Shown: positions 8,831 to 18,606, numbered from the stretch's first letter. The stretch: DNA of 64,000 bases from Acidobacteria bacterium Mor1 (GCA_001664505.1 CP011806.1:4780494-4844493); one strand, 5' to 3'. A program made the numbers and translations. The notes: generated from the sequence alone by a model not told the origin.

Positions 8831-8905
8831 GGGGGGCCTCCGGGGGGGCTGGATACTCCTGGATAACCCAAATTACGGACCGGCCGCCAGGACGTCAACC
8901 GGCCC

Positions 8906-8936
8906 TTGACACGCCGTCTCTAGCCTCGCATATCTT
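8906..8936 (+). promoter_or_regulatory. Candidate sigma-70 type promoter for the GT-C glycosyltransferase gene
   Basis: A consensus -35 hexamer TTGACA (8906-8911) is followed after 19 nt by TATCTT (8931-8936). The -35 is perfect; the -10 matches four of six positions and the spacer is slightly long. It lies in the divergent gap between the minus-strand GNAT gene and the + strand membrane protein. Confidence 0.45.
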
Positions 8937-9030
8937 TACTTCTCTACTTGTGCCGGTGCGCGTCGGTACGAGTTACCTACTTCCCGGCGGGTGGGCCGCC
9001 GGCGAGCTCGAGAGACGCGTGGAAGCGACC

Positions 9031-11043
9031 ATGACGACCAGGTCCAGGACGGCGCCCCGAACCTCGGCGACGATCCTGGGGACCCTGCTGATGGGTTTGG
9101 CTCATCTGGTGGATTCCGAGCGCGCCCTGTTCTTCGGGCGCGACGGGATCGTCCGGGTCGATCTCCCGTTTTTCGACGTCATGGCCTTCGATCTGGCCAG
9201 CGCCGCCGGCAAGACCAAGGCGGTCTTCATCGCCAGCATCGTGGCGGTCTTCGCCGGGGGCTTCATCGCCCTGGCAATCCGCTCGGGCACCGGCCGGCAA
9301 ATCGCCCGGGCCCTGCGGGAGAACGCCTCCCTGGCCCGCACCACCCTGATCTCCCTGGCGATCTTCGCCATCGCCTTCATTCCCGTCGGCGGTGCCCGGG
9401 TCCTGATGTGGTTCTTCCTCGGAGTGCCCGGGGTGGTTCTGCTGCTCTACGGCACCTGGGGGGTGACCTCGCGGATGGCCGAGGGGGCCGGCGCGCGCCT
9501 GTCGGCCTGGTTCTTCGGCATGCCGGCATCCCGGCTGCTGCTGGGCATCTTCGCCATCACCTTCGTGCTGACCAACTTGTTCTCGTACTTCGTGTTCGAC
9601 CACAAGGCTCACGTGGTCACCGGCATCGCCCATCTGTTCCACGCCGAGATCTTCTCGACGGGACAGTTCTACGTCGACTCGCATCCGCTGCGGGAGTTCT
9701 TCCACGTCGGCGATACGGTGATCAACAACGGCCGCTGGTACAGCCACTTCCCCGCCGGCCACACGATCCTGATCCTGATCGCTTCCTGGTTCGGCATGCC
9801 CTGGATCGTCAATCCGCTGACCGGCTCGCTGGCGGTGGTGTCCTTCTACTTCCTGGGCAAGGAGATGTTCGACGAGAAGGTGGGACGCCTCGGGGCGCTC
9901 CTGGGGATGCTCTCCCCCTTCCTGCTGTTCATGTCTTCGGAGTACTACAACCACACCAGCAGCCTGCTGTTCTGCTCGCTGTTCATGGCCTTCTACGCCC
10001 GTACGGTCAACACCGGCAAGGTGACGGCGGGATTGATGGCCGGCGTGCTGCTGGGCCTCGCGATGCACACCCGGCTGGTGACCGCCTTCGCCATGTGCAT
10101 CCCCTTCGCGCTGTACGCCGGGTGGCTGCTGATCCGGCAGACCAGGCGCTACCTGCCGGCTCTGACCGGAATGCTGGTCGCCGTGTTGGCCTTCGTGGCG
10201 CTGATGTTCTACTTCAACAACGAGACCAACGGCGCGCCGCTGAAGTTTGCCTACGACTACTCGCAGGATCAGACCGCGGAGTGGGGCCAGGACGGCGCCG
10301 ACGCGGGGGGGATCGCCTTCGGCCGCGACGACCTCGGTGAAGTCTTCACGCCCGCGGTCGGCATGCGCAACACCGTCGACCGCTTCCGCTCGGTGAACAA
10401 GGCGCTCTACGAGTGGCCGTTCCCCTCGCTGTTCTTCGTGTTGCTGCTGTTCATGGCCGGCACCCGCAACCGCTGGGACTATCTGATTCTGGCGTCCTTC
10501 GGCTGCGGCTTTGCGGTGTACTTCTTCTGGTACTTCCCGGCGTTCCAGTTCGGGCCCCGCTACCTGTTTTACGCCATCGGCGGGCTGTCGCTTCTGACCG
10601 CCCGGGGCATCCTCAAGGCGCCGGACATCGTCCGCGGCTCCTACGGCTTCTCGTTGCCTCGGGAATCGGTGCAGCGCTGCGTGATGGTGCTGGTCGCCCT
10701 GTGCGTGTTGACGGTGCCGTTCAACGGCTACCGGCTGATCCAGGGCTTCACCGCGGAAGGTTGGGACTGGCAGATCGACGAGAAGCTGCTGAGCGCCATC
10801 GACGAGATGGAGCTGGAGAACAGCGTGGTCTTCGTCAGCTCCTCGTTCCGCACGGTCTTCCTGCGCAACGAACTCGATGTCGATTCGGGCAGCGTGGTCT
10901 ACGCCAACGACCTCGGCGACGACAAGAATCTCGAGCTGATGCGCCACTACCCGGGCCGCCGCTACTACGTAGAGCGAAACCACGAGATCCGCGAAATCGC
11001 CCTGCCGGCGGCGGTTTCCGAGTCCGCGCCTGTTGCCAATTAG
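9031..11043 (+). CDS. Polytopic GT-C-type glycosyltransferase (family 39/ArnT-like)
   Basis: 670 aa from the ATG at 9031 (ggaag six nucleotides upstream); an in-frame GTG at 8950 would add 27 residues. About 12-14 hydrophobic helices can be counted. The first long extracytoplasmic loop carries 'YVDSHPLREFFHVGDTV' and 'GRWYSHFPAGHTILIL', the acidic-loop then 'YxHFPxG' layout of GT-C enzymes that use polyprenyl-phosphate sugars (ArnT, protein O-mannosyltransferase and relatives). Later motifs include 'FQFGPRYLFYAIGGLSLL', also common in this class. The C-terminal ~110 residues form a soluble extracytoplasmic domain. Likely function is transfer of a sugar from a lipid carrier to a cell-envelope acceptor; donor and acceptor cannot be told from sequence. 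No partner glycan genes lie next to it. Confidence 0.65.
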   Translation: MTTRSRTAPRTSATILGTLLMGLAHLVDSERALFFGRDGIVRVDLPFFDVMAFDLASAAGKTKAVFIASIVAVFAGGFIALAIRSGTGRQIARALRENASLARTTLISLAIFAIAFIPVGGARVLMWFFLGVPGVVLLLYGTWGVTSRMAEGAGARLSAWFFGMPASRLLLGIFAITFVLTNLFSYFVFDHKAHVVTGIAHLFHAEIFSTGQFYVDSHPLREFFHVGDTVINNGRWYSHFPAGHTILILIASWFGMPWIVNPLTGSLAVVSFYFLGKEMFDEKVGRLGALLGMLSPFLLFMSSEYYNHTSSLLFCSLFMAFYARTVNTGKVTAGLMAGVLLGLAMHTRLVTAFAMCIPFALYAGWLLIRQTRRYLPALTGMLVAVLAFVALMFYFNNETNGAPLKFAYDYSQDQTAEWGQDGADAGGIAFGRDDLGEVFTPAVGMRNTVDRFRSVNKALYEWPFPSLFFVLLLFMAGTRNRWDYLILASFGCGFAVYFFWYFPAFQFGPRYLFYAIGGLSLLTARGILKAPDIVRGSYGFSLPRESVQRCVMVLVALCVLTVPFNGYRLIQGFTAEGWDWQIDEKLLSAIDEMELENSVVFVSSSFRTVFLRNELDVDSGSVVYANDLGDDKNLELMRHYPGRRYYVERNHEIREIALPAAVSESAPVAN

Positions 11044-11409
11044 CGCGAGCGCGCCCTTCTCGGCCCCTCCCGGGCCTCTCTCATGGGTTTCGAGCCGTTG
11101 TCACGATTCCGTTCAGGAATTGTCTCTCAATCCGCAGTGGCCAAGTCCTTTCTTTGTCGTACTATGCAAGTCCCCCAACGACAGAAACGCGCGAATCAAC
11201 TAGGTGTTCTGTAAGACCAACGGGGTGAAGTACGCGTAGAGGGCCGGTCGGTGGTCCGGCCCGAACTCGAGACATTGTCCTCGTCTCGTTCAGGGGATCC
11301 ATCCTGCCTGAGTGAGAGAACGCGGATCCGCGCACGGTACGGCGCATCTGTCTTGACAGGTGACCGGACGCGGCTTCGTCGAGAACCGAGAGGGGAGGCT
11401 CGGATCTTG
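11044..11409 (+). other. Intergenic leader upstream of the giant beta-propeller/TSP3 gene
   Basis: No convincing gene. A short GC hairpin (ggccc/gggcc, 11062-11076) followed by tctctct may end the upstream transcript. A 7-bp stem (gggccgg 11241-11247 with ccggccc 11256-11262) lies in the probable leader. A TTGACA hexamer at 11353-11358 has no matching -10. The long leader could be regulatory, but I see no known riboswitch consensus. Confidence 0.4.
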
Positions 11410-14400
11410 ATGCGTTTGAAAAACCTTTTGGCCGTCTGCTTGCTCGCGTGCCTGGCGGGCGCGGTGGCCGCTCAGGACTGGAACCAGTGGCGTGGGCCGG
11501 GACGCAACGGCGTCGCGTCGTCGGTCGGCCTGCCCGATTCGTGGACCCCGGGTCCCGCGGGCAGCGAGAACGTCATCTGGCGGCAGGCCTGCGATATCAA
11601 CCGCGAAGCCGAGACCGCAAACGCTGCGGCCGATGCCGGTTCGCCGATCGTGATCGGCAGCGGCGACTCCGGCCGGGTGTTCTTCATGCACTCGATGGAG
11701 AGCCGGGTCTCCTCGCGGATGATCTCCCTGCGCGAGAGCGACGGCGCCTTCCTGTGGGACTTCGCCACCGAGGTCTACTCCGGCGACGGATTCAACATCT
11801 GTCCCAACAACCAGGGCGCGGCGACCCCCTACGCCGACAGCGCCAACCAGCGGCTGTACTACGGCACCAAGGAAGGCCGGCTGCAGGCGCTCAACTTCAA
11901 CGGCAACCTGCTGTGGCGGCGCCTGACCCAGGAAAACGTCAACAACGAAGACCCCGACGCGTTCAACGTCACGATCCACAACTGCGGCAACTCCACGCCG
12001 CTGCCCCACAGCGATCTGGTGATCTTCTCCCTGGCGCCGCACTACGAGGAGCCCGCGGCGTCGCCCAAGCTGGTGGCGCTGAATCGCAGCACCGGGGCGA
12101 CGGTCTGGACCCAGAACTTCGATCCCTACGCCGGGCCGCTGTTCAAGTTGCTCCACGGTTCCTGGTCATCGCCGGTCATCGGCACGCCCCCGGACGGGAT
12201 CACCCGGGTCTACATCCAACTCGCCGACGGTAGCGTCCGCGCCGTTCGCGCCGACGACGGCGTGCTGCTCTGGACTCACGAAGACGACTCCGGCTTCCAG
12301 CGCACCCAGTCGACCATGAGTCACCCCGAGGGGCAGGGGAGCGAGGGCATCGCCACGCCGGTCTACAACCCGCCCGGACCCTTCGAGGTTTCCAGCGGTG
12401 CGATCTACGTTTCGGCCGGTGAGGACCCCTCCCACGACATCCTGGCGCCGGTCGGTTCCGGCCGGGTCTGGAAGCTGAACGCCCAGACCGGGCAGCAGAT
12501 CTGGCACTACCCGCCGGCGACGAACAACGACCTGGGCAACATCATCGGCTCGGCGGCGGTCGCCGGGAACCGGGTCTACGTCGGTGACACCGAGGGCTAC
12601 CTGCATTGCATCAACGCCACCGACGGCACCCGCATCTGGCGGGAGTGGCTCGGCGGCGGCGCGATCTGGGCCTCGCCGACGGTGGCCGACGGCAAGGTCT
12701 ACATCGGGACCCAGGACGGCGACTTCTACATCATCGAAGACTCCGACGTGTTCAACGTGCTGGACGTGGACAACGTCGGCTCGCGGATCGCCTCGTCGGT
12801 CGCCGTGGCCAACGGTTCGATCTACATCAAGTCCGACTTCTACGTCTGGAAGGTCTCCACCGGGGAAGGGGGCTCTTGCCCCACCGACTGCGACGACGGC
12901 GACCCCTGCACCATCGACCAGTGCTCCGAGTCCTTCGTCTGTGAACACACCCTGGTCGCCGACGACGACCTCGACGGCTTCTGCAACACCATCGACAACT
13001 GTCCCTCCCGGGCCAACGCCAGCCAGTCCGACGCGGATGCCGACGGCACCGGCGATGCCTGCGACCGCTGCACCGACACCGACGGCGACGGCTTCGGCAA
13101 CCCGTTCTACGGATCCAACACCTGCGCCATCGATAACTGCCCCTCCCAGAGCAACCCGGGACAGGAGGACTTCGACGCCGACGGTTCCGGCGACGTCTGC
13201 GACAGCTGCACCGACGGCGACGGGGACGGCTTCGGCAATCCCGGGTTCCCCGCGAATACCTGCGCCACCGACAACTGTCCGCTGGACAGCAACCCGGACC
13301 AGACCGATACCGACGGCAACGGCGTAGGGGATGTCTGTGACGGCGACGATCCGGACAACGACGGCCTGCTCGGGGGCAACGACCCCTGCGGCGACGATCC
13401 GCGCAACCGCTGCTTCGGCCCCGTGGCCACCGACGGCACCACCGGCAACCCGATCCGGGTCAACGCCAACAGCTCCGGCAACGAGTGCGCCGGCGACAAG
13501 ATCGACTGCAACGGCGACGCCTGGTTCGGCGACTTCGGTTTCAACACGGGAAACAATGCCCGCTGCAACCTGGCCCCGGGCGAGGGTTGCGTCATCACCG
13601 GGATCGACACGATCTTCGGTTGCGACGACGAGACCACCGAGGACCTGTTCCAGTGCGAGCGGTTCGACTTCCCGTCGAACCCGGAGCTGCAGTACAGCTT
13701 CGATGTGCCCGACGGCAACTACCTGGTCAACCTGCTGTTCGCCAACACCTTCGACGGTTCGGTCAACGTCGGCGACCGGGTGTTCGACATTCGCATCGAG
13801 GGCGCCCTGGCCTTCGACGACTTCGACCAGGTCGCGGCAGCGGGCGGTAGCGGGATCGCGGTGGTGCGCTCGGCGCGGGTGGCCGTGGCAGACGGCAACG
13901 GCCTGCAGATCGAGCTGCTCCACGTGATCGATAACCCTGCGATCAAGGCGATCGAGGTGCTCGAGGCCGCCGGTTGTACGGATAACGCCCAGTGCGACGA
14001 CGGCAACGTCTGCACCGACGATACCTGCAACGCCGGCAACTGCGAAAACACGTTCAATACCGCGCCCTGCGACGACGGCATTGCCTGCACCGGGTCCGAT
14101 GTCTGTAGCGCCGGGACCTGCGCCGGCGTCGACGCGTGTCCCGCCGATCAGACCTGCAACCTCGGCAGCGGCATCTGTGAGGGTTCCGAGTGCGTCGTCG
14201 ATACCGATTGTGACGACGGTGACGTCTGTACCGCCGACTCCTGCACCAACGGGTTCTGCGGCAATGCGCCGTTGCCCGATGGGGACAGCGACGGCATCTG
14301 CGACGACCTGGACAACTGCCCGTCGGATTCCAACCCGGGCCAGGAAGACGCCGACGCCGACCTGATCGGGGATGTCTGCGATACCTGCACCGATACCGAT

Positions 14401-17268
14401 GGTGACGGTGCAGGCGATCCGGGCTATCCCGCCAGCACCTGTCGCATCGACAACTGCCCGACGATCCCCAACGAACAGCGTGACCGTGACCGGGACGGCC
14501 TGGGCAACGCCTGCGACGATTGCCCCGACGATCCGCAGAACGACGCCGATAGCGATGGTGTCTGCGGCGATGTGGATAACTGCCCGGGCGACGCCAACGC
14601 GGCCCAGATCGACGGCGACGCGGACGGCATGGGCGACGTTTGCGATGCCTGCCCCGCCGATGCGGCCAACGATGCGGATAGCGACGGCGTCTGCGGCGAC
14701 GTGGACAACTGCCCGGGCGACGCCAACGCGGCCCAGACCGACGGCGACGCGGACGGCCTGGGTGACGTTTGCGACGCCTGCCCCGCCGACCCGGCCAACG
14801 ACGCGGACTCCGACGGCGTCTGCGGCGACGTGGACAATTGCCCGGGTGACGCCAACGCGACCCAGACCGACGGCGACGCGGACGGCCTGGGTGACGTTTG
14901 CGACGCCTGTCCCGCCGACCCGGCCAACGATGCGGATAGCGACGGCGTCTGCGGCGACGTGGACAACTGCCCGGGTGACGCCAATGCGGCCCAGACCGAC
15001 GGCGACAGCGACGGCCTCGGCGATGTCTGCGACACCTGCCCGGCAGACCCGGACAACGATATCGACTCCGACGGCGTCTGCGGCGATGTGGACAACTGCC
15101 CGACGACGCCGAACCCGGCCCAGACCGACAGCGACGGCGACGGCATCGGAGACGCCTGCGACACCTGCTCCGACATCGACAGTGACGGGGTCTGCGATGC
15201 CGGCGACAACTGCCCGTCGATTGCCAACGCCGATCAGGCCGACGGCGACAGTGACGGCCTGGGCGATGTCTGCGATGCCTGTCCCGCCGACCCGGCCAAC
15301 GACGCCGACTCTGACGGCGTCTGCGGTGACGTGGACAACTGCCCGGGAGATGCCAACGCGGCCCAGACCGACGGCGACGCTGACGGCCTGGGCGACGTTT
15401 GCGATGCCTGCCCGGCGGATCCGGCCAACGATACGGACGCCGACGGCGTCTGCGGCGACGTGGATAACTGCCCGGCGACCCAGAATGCCGATCAGGCTGA
15501 CGGTGACAGCGACGGCCTCGGTGATGTCTGCGACACCTGTCCGGTGGACCCGGCCAACGATGCGGACGCCGACGGCGTCTGCGGCGACGTGGACAACTGC
15601 CCGGCGACCCAGAACGCCGATCAGGCCGACGGCGACAGCGATGGTCTGGGCGATGCGTGCGACACCTGTCCCGCGGACGCAGCCAACGATGTCGACAGCG
15701 ACGGCATTTGCGGCGACGTGGATAACTGCCCCACGACTCCGAACCCGGGCCAGGAAGACACCGACGGTGACGGCATCGGCGACGCCTGTGACTTCGCCGG
15801 TGGCGTCGATACCGACAACGACGGGATGGAAGACGGAGTCGACCCCTGTCCCGTCGACGCCCTCAACCGTTGCTACGGCCCCGTGGCCGTCGACGGCACC
15901 GAGGGGACCCCGGTCCGGATCAACACCAACAGCACCAACCTCGAGTGCGCGGGCAACAAGGTCGATTGCAACGGCGACATCTGGTACGGCGACTTCGGCT
16001 TCAACACCGGCCGCAACTCGGTATGCAACCTCGGCGGTGGCGGCGAGGGCTGCGTGATCTCGGGGATCGACACGGTCTTCGGCTGCGACAGCGAGGAGAC
16101 CGAGGACATCTTCCAGTGCAACCGCTGGGACCGGACGAACCCGCCGCCCCTGGAGTACAGCTTCGACGTGCCCGACGGCAGCTACCTGGTGAACCTGTTG
16201 TTCGCCAACAGCTTCGACGCGACCAGCAACCCCGGCGACCGTGTCTTCGACATCCTGATCGAGGGCAATCTGGCTTACGACGACTTCGATGAGGTTGCCG
16301 CATCGGGTGGTCCGGCCAACGCCGTCGTCCGTGCAGCGGTGGTCGATGTGACCGACGGCAACGGGCTGCAGATCAGCTTCCGCGAAGAGGTCAGCTTCCC
16401 GCAGATCAAGGGTATCGAGGTGCTGGCCGCCATGGGAGACGGGGCCTGCAGCCTGGACACCGACTGCAACGACAATGACCCCTGTACCCAGGATGTCTGC
16501 AACACCGGCACCGGGCAGTGCTCCAATGACCCGCTGCCCGATAGCGACAGCGACGGGTTCTGTGACGCCGTCGACAACTGTCCGCAGGACCCGAACCCCG
16601 ACCAGGCCGATCCCGACGGTGACGGCCGCGGCGCCGCCTGCGACGCCCTGGAAGGGGATGGGGACAACGACGCTCTGGCCGACGGCCTCGATCCCTGTCC
16701 GGACGACGGACGCAACCTCTGCTTCGGGCCGGTCGCCATCGACGCAGTGACCAGTTCCCCGGTGCGGGTCAACGCCGGCGATGCCGGGGCCTGCGCCGGT
16801 ATCCGGCAGGATTGCGCCGGCAACTTCTGGGTCGCCGACAACGGCGCGACCTCCGGAGGTTCGTCCTCCTGCGTCGACGGCAGCGACTGCGAGGTCGGCG
16901 GCCTGCCCGAACTGTTCGGCTGCGAAGACGCAAACACCGTCGATCTGTTCGAGTGCGCCCGGGACGACCTGCCCCCGCCGCCGGACCTCAGCTACAGCTT
17001 CTCCCTCGCTCCGGGCACCTACGTGGTCAATCTGCTGTGGGCCAACGTCGGCGGCAGCCAGTCGGTCGAGCGCACCATGGACGTCACGATCAACGGCGTC
17101 CTGGTTCATGACGATGTGGCGCCCCACGTGATCGCAGGAGGCTTCGGCAAGGCGGTGGTGCAGTCCGCGCTGGTCACGATCGTCGGAGCCGAGGGGTTGA
17201 CCATCGACTTCGGTGCCGTGGATGCGCGGCCGTCGATCTCGGCCATCGAGGTGCTGAGCCAGCCCTGA
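11410..17268 (+). CDS. Giant secreted protein: PQQ-like beta-propeller, TSP3 arrays, three malectin-like domains
   Basis: 1952 aa from ATG 11410, chosen because GAGGGGAGG lies just upstream and a signal peptide follows (MRLKNLLAVCLLACLAGAVA, cut near residue 22). Residues ~23-485 are a PQQ-like (quinoprotein-type) beta-propeller with repeated 'GxVxAxxxxTGxxxW' blades. TSP3-type calcium repeats (DxDxDGxGDxCD) occupy ~517-657, ~957-1477 and ~1704-1770. A cysteine-rich 'CDDGNVCTDD' segment spans ~854-957. Three malectin-like carbohydrate-binding domains sit at ~667-853, ~1487-1673 and ~1771-1950, each with 'YSFDVPDGxYLVNLLFAN'-type cores. There is no recognised C-terminal sorting signal. It probably works at the cell surface as a calcium-stabilised glycan-binding or adhesive protein. 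The propeller is closely matched by the stand-alone protein at 57115-58608. Confidence 0.85.
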   Translation: MRLKNLLAVCLLACLAGAVAAQDWNQWRGPGRNGVASSVGLPDSWTPGPAGSENVIWRQACDINREAETANAAADAGSPIVIGSGDSGRVFFMHSMESRVSSRMISLRESDGAFLWDFATEVYSGDGFNICPNNQGAATPYADSANQRLYYGTKEGRLQALNFNGNLLWRRLTQENVNNEDPDAFNVTIHNCGNSTPLPHSDLVIFSLAPHYEEPAASPKLVALNRSTGATVWTQNFDPYAGPLFKLLHGSWSSPVIGTPPDGITRVYIQLADGSVRAVRADDGVLLWTHEDDSGFQRTQSTMSHPEGQGSEGIATPVYNPPGPFEVSSGAIYVSAGEDPSHDILAPVGSGRVWKLNAQTGQQIWHYPPATNNDLGNIIGSAAVAGNRVYVGDTEGYLHCINATDGTRIWREWLGGGAIWASPTVADGKVYIGTQDGDFYIIEDSDVFNVLDVDNVGSRIASSVAVANGSIYIKSDFYVWKVSTGEGGSCPTDCDDGDPCTIDQCSESFVCEHTLVADDDLDGFCNTIDNCPSRANASQSDADADGTGDACDRCTDTDGDGFGNPFYGSNTCAIDNCPSQSNPGQEDFDADGSGDVCDSCTDGDGDGFGNPGFPANTCATDNCPLDSNPDQTDTDGNGVGDVCDGDDPDNDGLLGGNDPCGDDPRNRCFGPVATDGTTGNPIRVNANSSGNECAGDKIDCNGDAWFGDFGFNTGNNARCNLAPGEGCVITGIDTIFGCDDETTEDLFQCERFDFPSNPELQYSFDVPDGNYLVNLLFANTFDGSVNVGDRVFDIRIEGALAFDDFDQVAAAGGSGIAVVRSARVAVADGNGLQIELLHVIDNPAIKAIEVLEAAGCTDNAQCDDGNVCTDDTCNAGNCENTFNTAPCDDGIACTGSDVCSAGTCAGVDACPADQTCNLGSGICEGSECVVDTDCDDGDVCTADSCTNGFCGNAPLPDGDSDGICDDLDNCPSDSNPGQEDADADLIGDVCDTCTDTDGDGAGDPGYPASTCRIDNCPTIPNEQRDRDRDGLGNACDDCPDDPQNDADSDGVCGDVDNCPGDANAAQIDGDADGMGDVCDACPADAANDADSDGVCGDVDNCPGDANAAQTDGDADGLGDVCDACPADPANDADSDGVCGDVDNCPGDANATQTDGDADGLGDVCDACPADPANDADSDGVCGDVDNCPGDANAAQTDGDSDGLGDVCDTCPADPDNDIDSDGVCGDVDNCPTTPNPAQTDSDGDGIGDACDTCSDIDSDGVCDAGDNCPSIANADQADGDSDGLGDVCDACPADPANDADSDGVCGDVDNCPGDANAAQTDGDADGLGDVCDACPADPANDTDADGVCGDVDNCPATQNADQADGDSDGLGDVCDTCPVDPANDADADGVCGDVDNCPATQNADQADGDSDGLGDACDTCPADAANDVDSDGICGDVDNCPTTPNPGQEDTDGDGIGDACDFAGGVDTDNDGMEDGVDPCPVDALNRCYGPVAVDGTEGTPVRINTNSTNLECAGNKVDCNGDIWYGDFGFNTGRNSVCNLGGGGEGCVISGIDTVFGCDSEETEDIFQCNRWDRTNPPPLEYSFDVPDGSYLVNLLFANSFDATSNPGDRVFDILIEGNLAYDDFDEVAASGGPANAVVRAAVVDVTDGNGLQISFREEVSFPQIKGIEVLAAMGDGACSLDTDCNDNDPCTQDVCNTGTGQCSNDPLPDSDSDGFCDAVDNCPQDPNPDQADPDGDGRGAACDALEGDGDNDALADGLDPCPDDGRNLCFGPVAIDAVTSSPVRVNAGDAGACAGIRQDCAGNFWVADNGATSGGSSSCVDGSDCEVGGLPELFGCEDANTVDLFECARDDLPPPPDLSYSFSLAPGTYVVNLLWANVGGSQSVERTMDVTINGVLVHDDVAPHVIAGGFGKAVVQSALVTIVGAEGLTIDFGAVDARPSISAIEVLSQP
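14575..15795 (+). repeat. Tandem 129-bp coding repeat (43-aa double TSP3 unit), ten copies
   Basis: The codons for 'DNC' recur at 14575, 14704, 14833, 14962, 15091, 15205, 15334, 15463, 15592 and 15721. Spacing is exactly 129 bp except one 114-bp step, which lost five codons. Each unit encodes one DNCPxxxNxxQxDxDxDGxGD block plus a VCDxCPxDxxND block. Neighbouring units differ mainly at synonymous or near-synonymous sites, which indicates recent expansion by unequal crossing over or slippage within the large secreted-protein gene. Confidence 0.95.
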
Positions 17269-17612
17269 CCGGGAAAGCCGTGCGGGTCGCCGCCGCCGGC
17301 CGGCCGGTGAAGAAACGTGGTCCCAAAAAAAACGGGGCGGGCCCGCCGGCCCGCCCCTTCGCTCAAGGGGACCAATCTTTCCGTTGAAAGAAAAGGTACC
17401 GGGGCGTTACCCCGCCGCAACACGTTCTATGCGTCAGGAATCCGGTTTCCTCCAGCGATTCGACCCGGTTTTCCGCCTTTTCCGTCCCTTCCGCTCAGGT
17501 CACCGTGGAAAATCCCTCTTCAGGTCCCGGCGGCAGCCTCCGCTGGAAGCCCGCACCGGGTGCGGCTATGCTGGGGCGCTCAGCGAAGGGGCCGACATTG
17601 GAGGAGTGTGCG
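17269..17612 (+). other. Intergenic region before the TRAP transporter operon
   Basis: Contains the hairpin with flanking A8 tract described separately and a leader for the TRAP genes with a TATGCT (-10 like) at 17567-17572. No open reading frame here has the codon bias or motifs of a gene. The stretch 17358-17560 is somewhat less GC-rich than its surroundings and could hold a small RNA on the minus strand, since the orphan terminator points that way. Confidence 0.4.
17325..17357 (-). terminator. Orphan intrinsic terminator, minus-strand orientation
   Basis: An 8-bp GC stem (ggggcggg 17334-17341 with cccgcccc 17350-17357, 8-nt loop) is preceded on the + strand by eight A residues (17325-17332). 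Read on the minus strand this is a stem followed by T8, the classic Rho-independent form. No minus-strand gene is known to its right. On the + strand it lies 56 nt after the giant gene but lacks a T-tract. Confidence 0.55.
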
Positions 17613-18590
17613 ATGAAGCGAGGGTTCTTTGGGATCGTGCTCGGTCTGGCGCTCATGGCCGCCGCCTGTTCGGGGGGAGGGGAGTCCGGGTCCGGCGGAC
17701 CTCAGTTCCTGAGCCTCGGTTCGGCGCCGGCCGGTGGAGCGTTCTTCCCTGTCGGCGGGGCCATCGTCGAGGCCCTCGAATCCCGCTCCGACCAGTTCAA
17801 CTGGTCCGCTACCAACGAGGCGACCAAGGGCACCCAGGAGAACATCCGCCGGCTGGTCAAGGGAGAGCTGGATATCGCCATGGCCAACGCGGCGATCTCC
17901 TACTTCGCCGCCAGGGGCGAGAGCGGCTGGGACAAGGCCTACCCGATCCGTTCGGTCATGACCCTGGCCCCCAACGTGGCGATGTTCATCGCCCGGGAAG
18001 ACAGCGGCGTCGCCCAGATCTCCGATCTCTCGGGCAAGCGGGTCGTCTGCGGTCCCGCCGGCGCCGGCTTCGAGATGTTCATCGGCCCGCTGATCGAGGC
18101 CCACGGGGTGAGCTTCGATGACATGAGTCCGCTCAACGCGACCCAGTCCGGCGCCGTCGACATGCTCAAGGACGGTTCGGCCGCCGCGGCGTTCCTCGGC
18201 GGCGCGGTGCCCACCGGGTCGATCACCCAGGCCGCGACCTCGATGGACATCCAGTTCGTGCCCTTCGACGAGGCCACCCGTCAGAAGCTGATCGAGGACT
18301 ATCCGTTCTTCCGGCCGGCGACGGTGCCTGCCGGCACCTACGCCGGGCAGGACGAGGAGATCGCCGCTCTGGACGTCGGCTCGATGCACCTGATCACCTC
18401 CGCCGATGCCGACGAAGAGCTGATCTACAACATCACCAAGACGATCTACGAGCTGCGCGAGCAGATCACCGCGACCCACCGGGCGGGCAAGGCGATCAAC
18501 CCGAAGAACGTGGTGCGCGACACCGGCGTGGAGTTCCACCCGGGCGCCGAGCGCTTCTACCGGGAGATCGGTATCTGGCCCGAGTCCTGA
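17613..18590 (+). CDS. TAXI-family TRAP transporter substrate-binding lipoprotein
   Basis: 325 aa from ATG 17613, preceded by ggagg. The N-terminus is a lipoprotein signal with lipobox A-A-A-C19. The mature domain begins 'FLSLGSAPAGGAFFPVGGAI', typical of TAXI (TRAP-associated extracytoplasmic immunogenic) binding proteins, and continues with 'TNEATKGTQENIRRL' and 'ELDIAMANAAISYFAARG'. It should capture a small, probably organic-acid, ligand outside the membrane and hand it to the fused permease encoded 16 nt downstream. The lipid anchor fits an organism that tethers binding proteins to a membrane. Ligand unknown. Confidence 0.9.
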   Translation: MKRGFFGIVLGLALMAAACSGGGESGSGGPQFLSLGSAPAGGAFFPVGGAIVEALESRSDQFNWSATNEATKGTQENIRRLVKGELDIAMANAAISYFAARGESGWDKAYPIRSVMTLAPNVAMFIAREDSGVAQISDLSGKRVVCGPAGAGFEMFIGPLIEAHGVSFDDMSPLNATQSGAVDMLKDGSAAAAFLGGAVPTGSITQAATSMDIQFVPFDEATRQKLIEDYPFFRPATVPAGTYAGQDEEIAALDVGSMHLITSADADEELIYNITKTIYELREQITATHRAGKAINPKNVVRDTGVEFHPGAERFYREIGIWPES

Positions 18591-18606
18591 CGCCGGGCGA
18601 GTCGAC

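Noticed and set aside
14575-15795. Possible CRISPR array because of regular repeats
   Set aside because: The repeats are 129 bp, in frame, without unique spacers and encode TSP3 calcium loops. There are no cas genes.
12166-17127. Very long minus-strand reading frame opposite the TSP3 giant
   Set aside because: It is the antisense of a repetitive GAC/GGC-rich coding array. Its protein is a low-complexity V/A/G pattern with no start context or domain, whereas the + strand product has a signal peptide and known domains.
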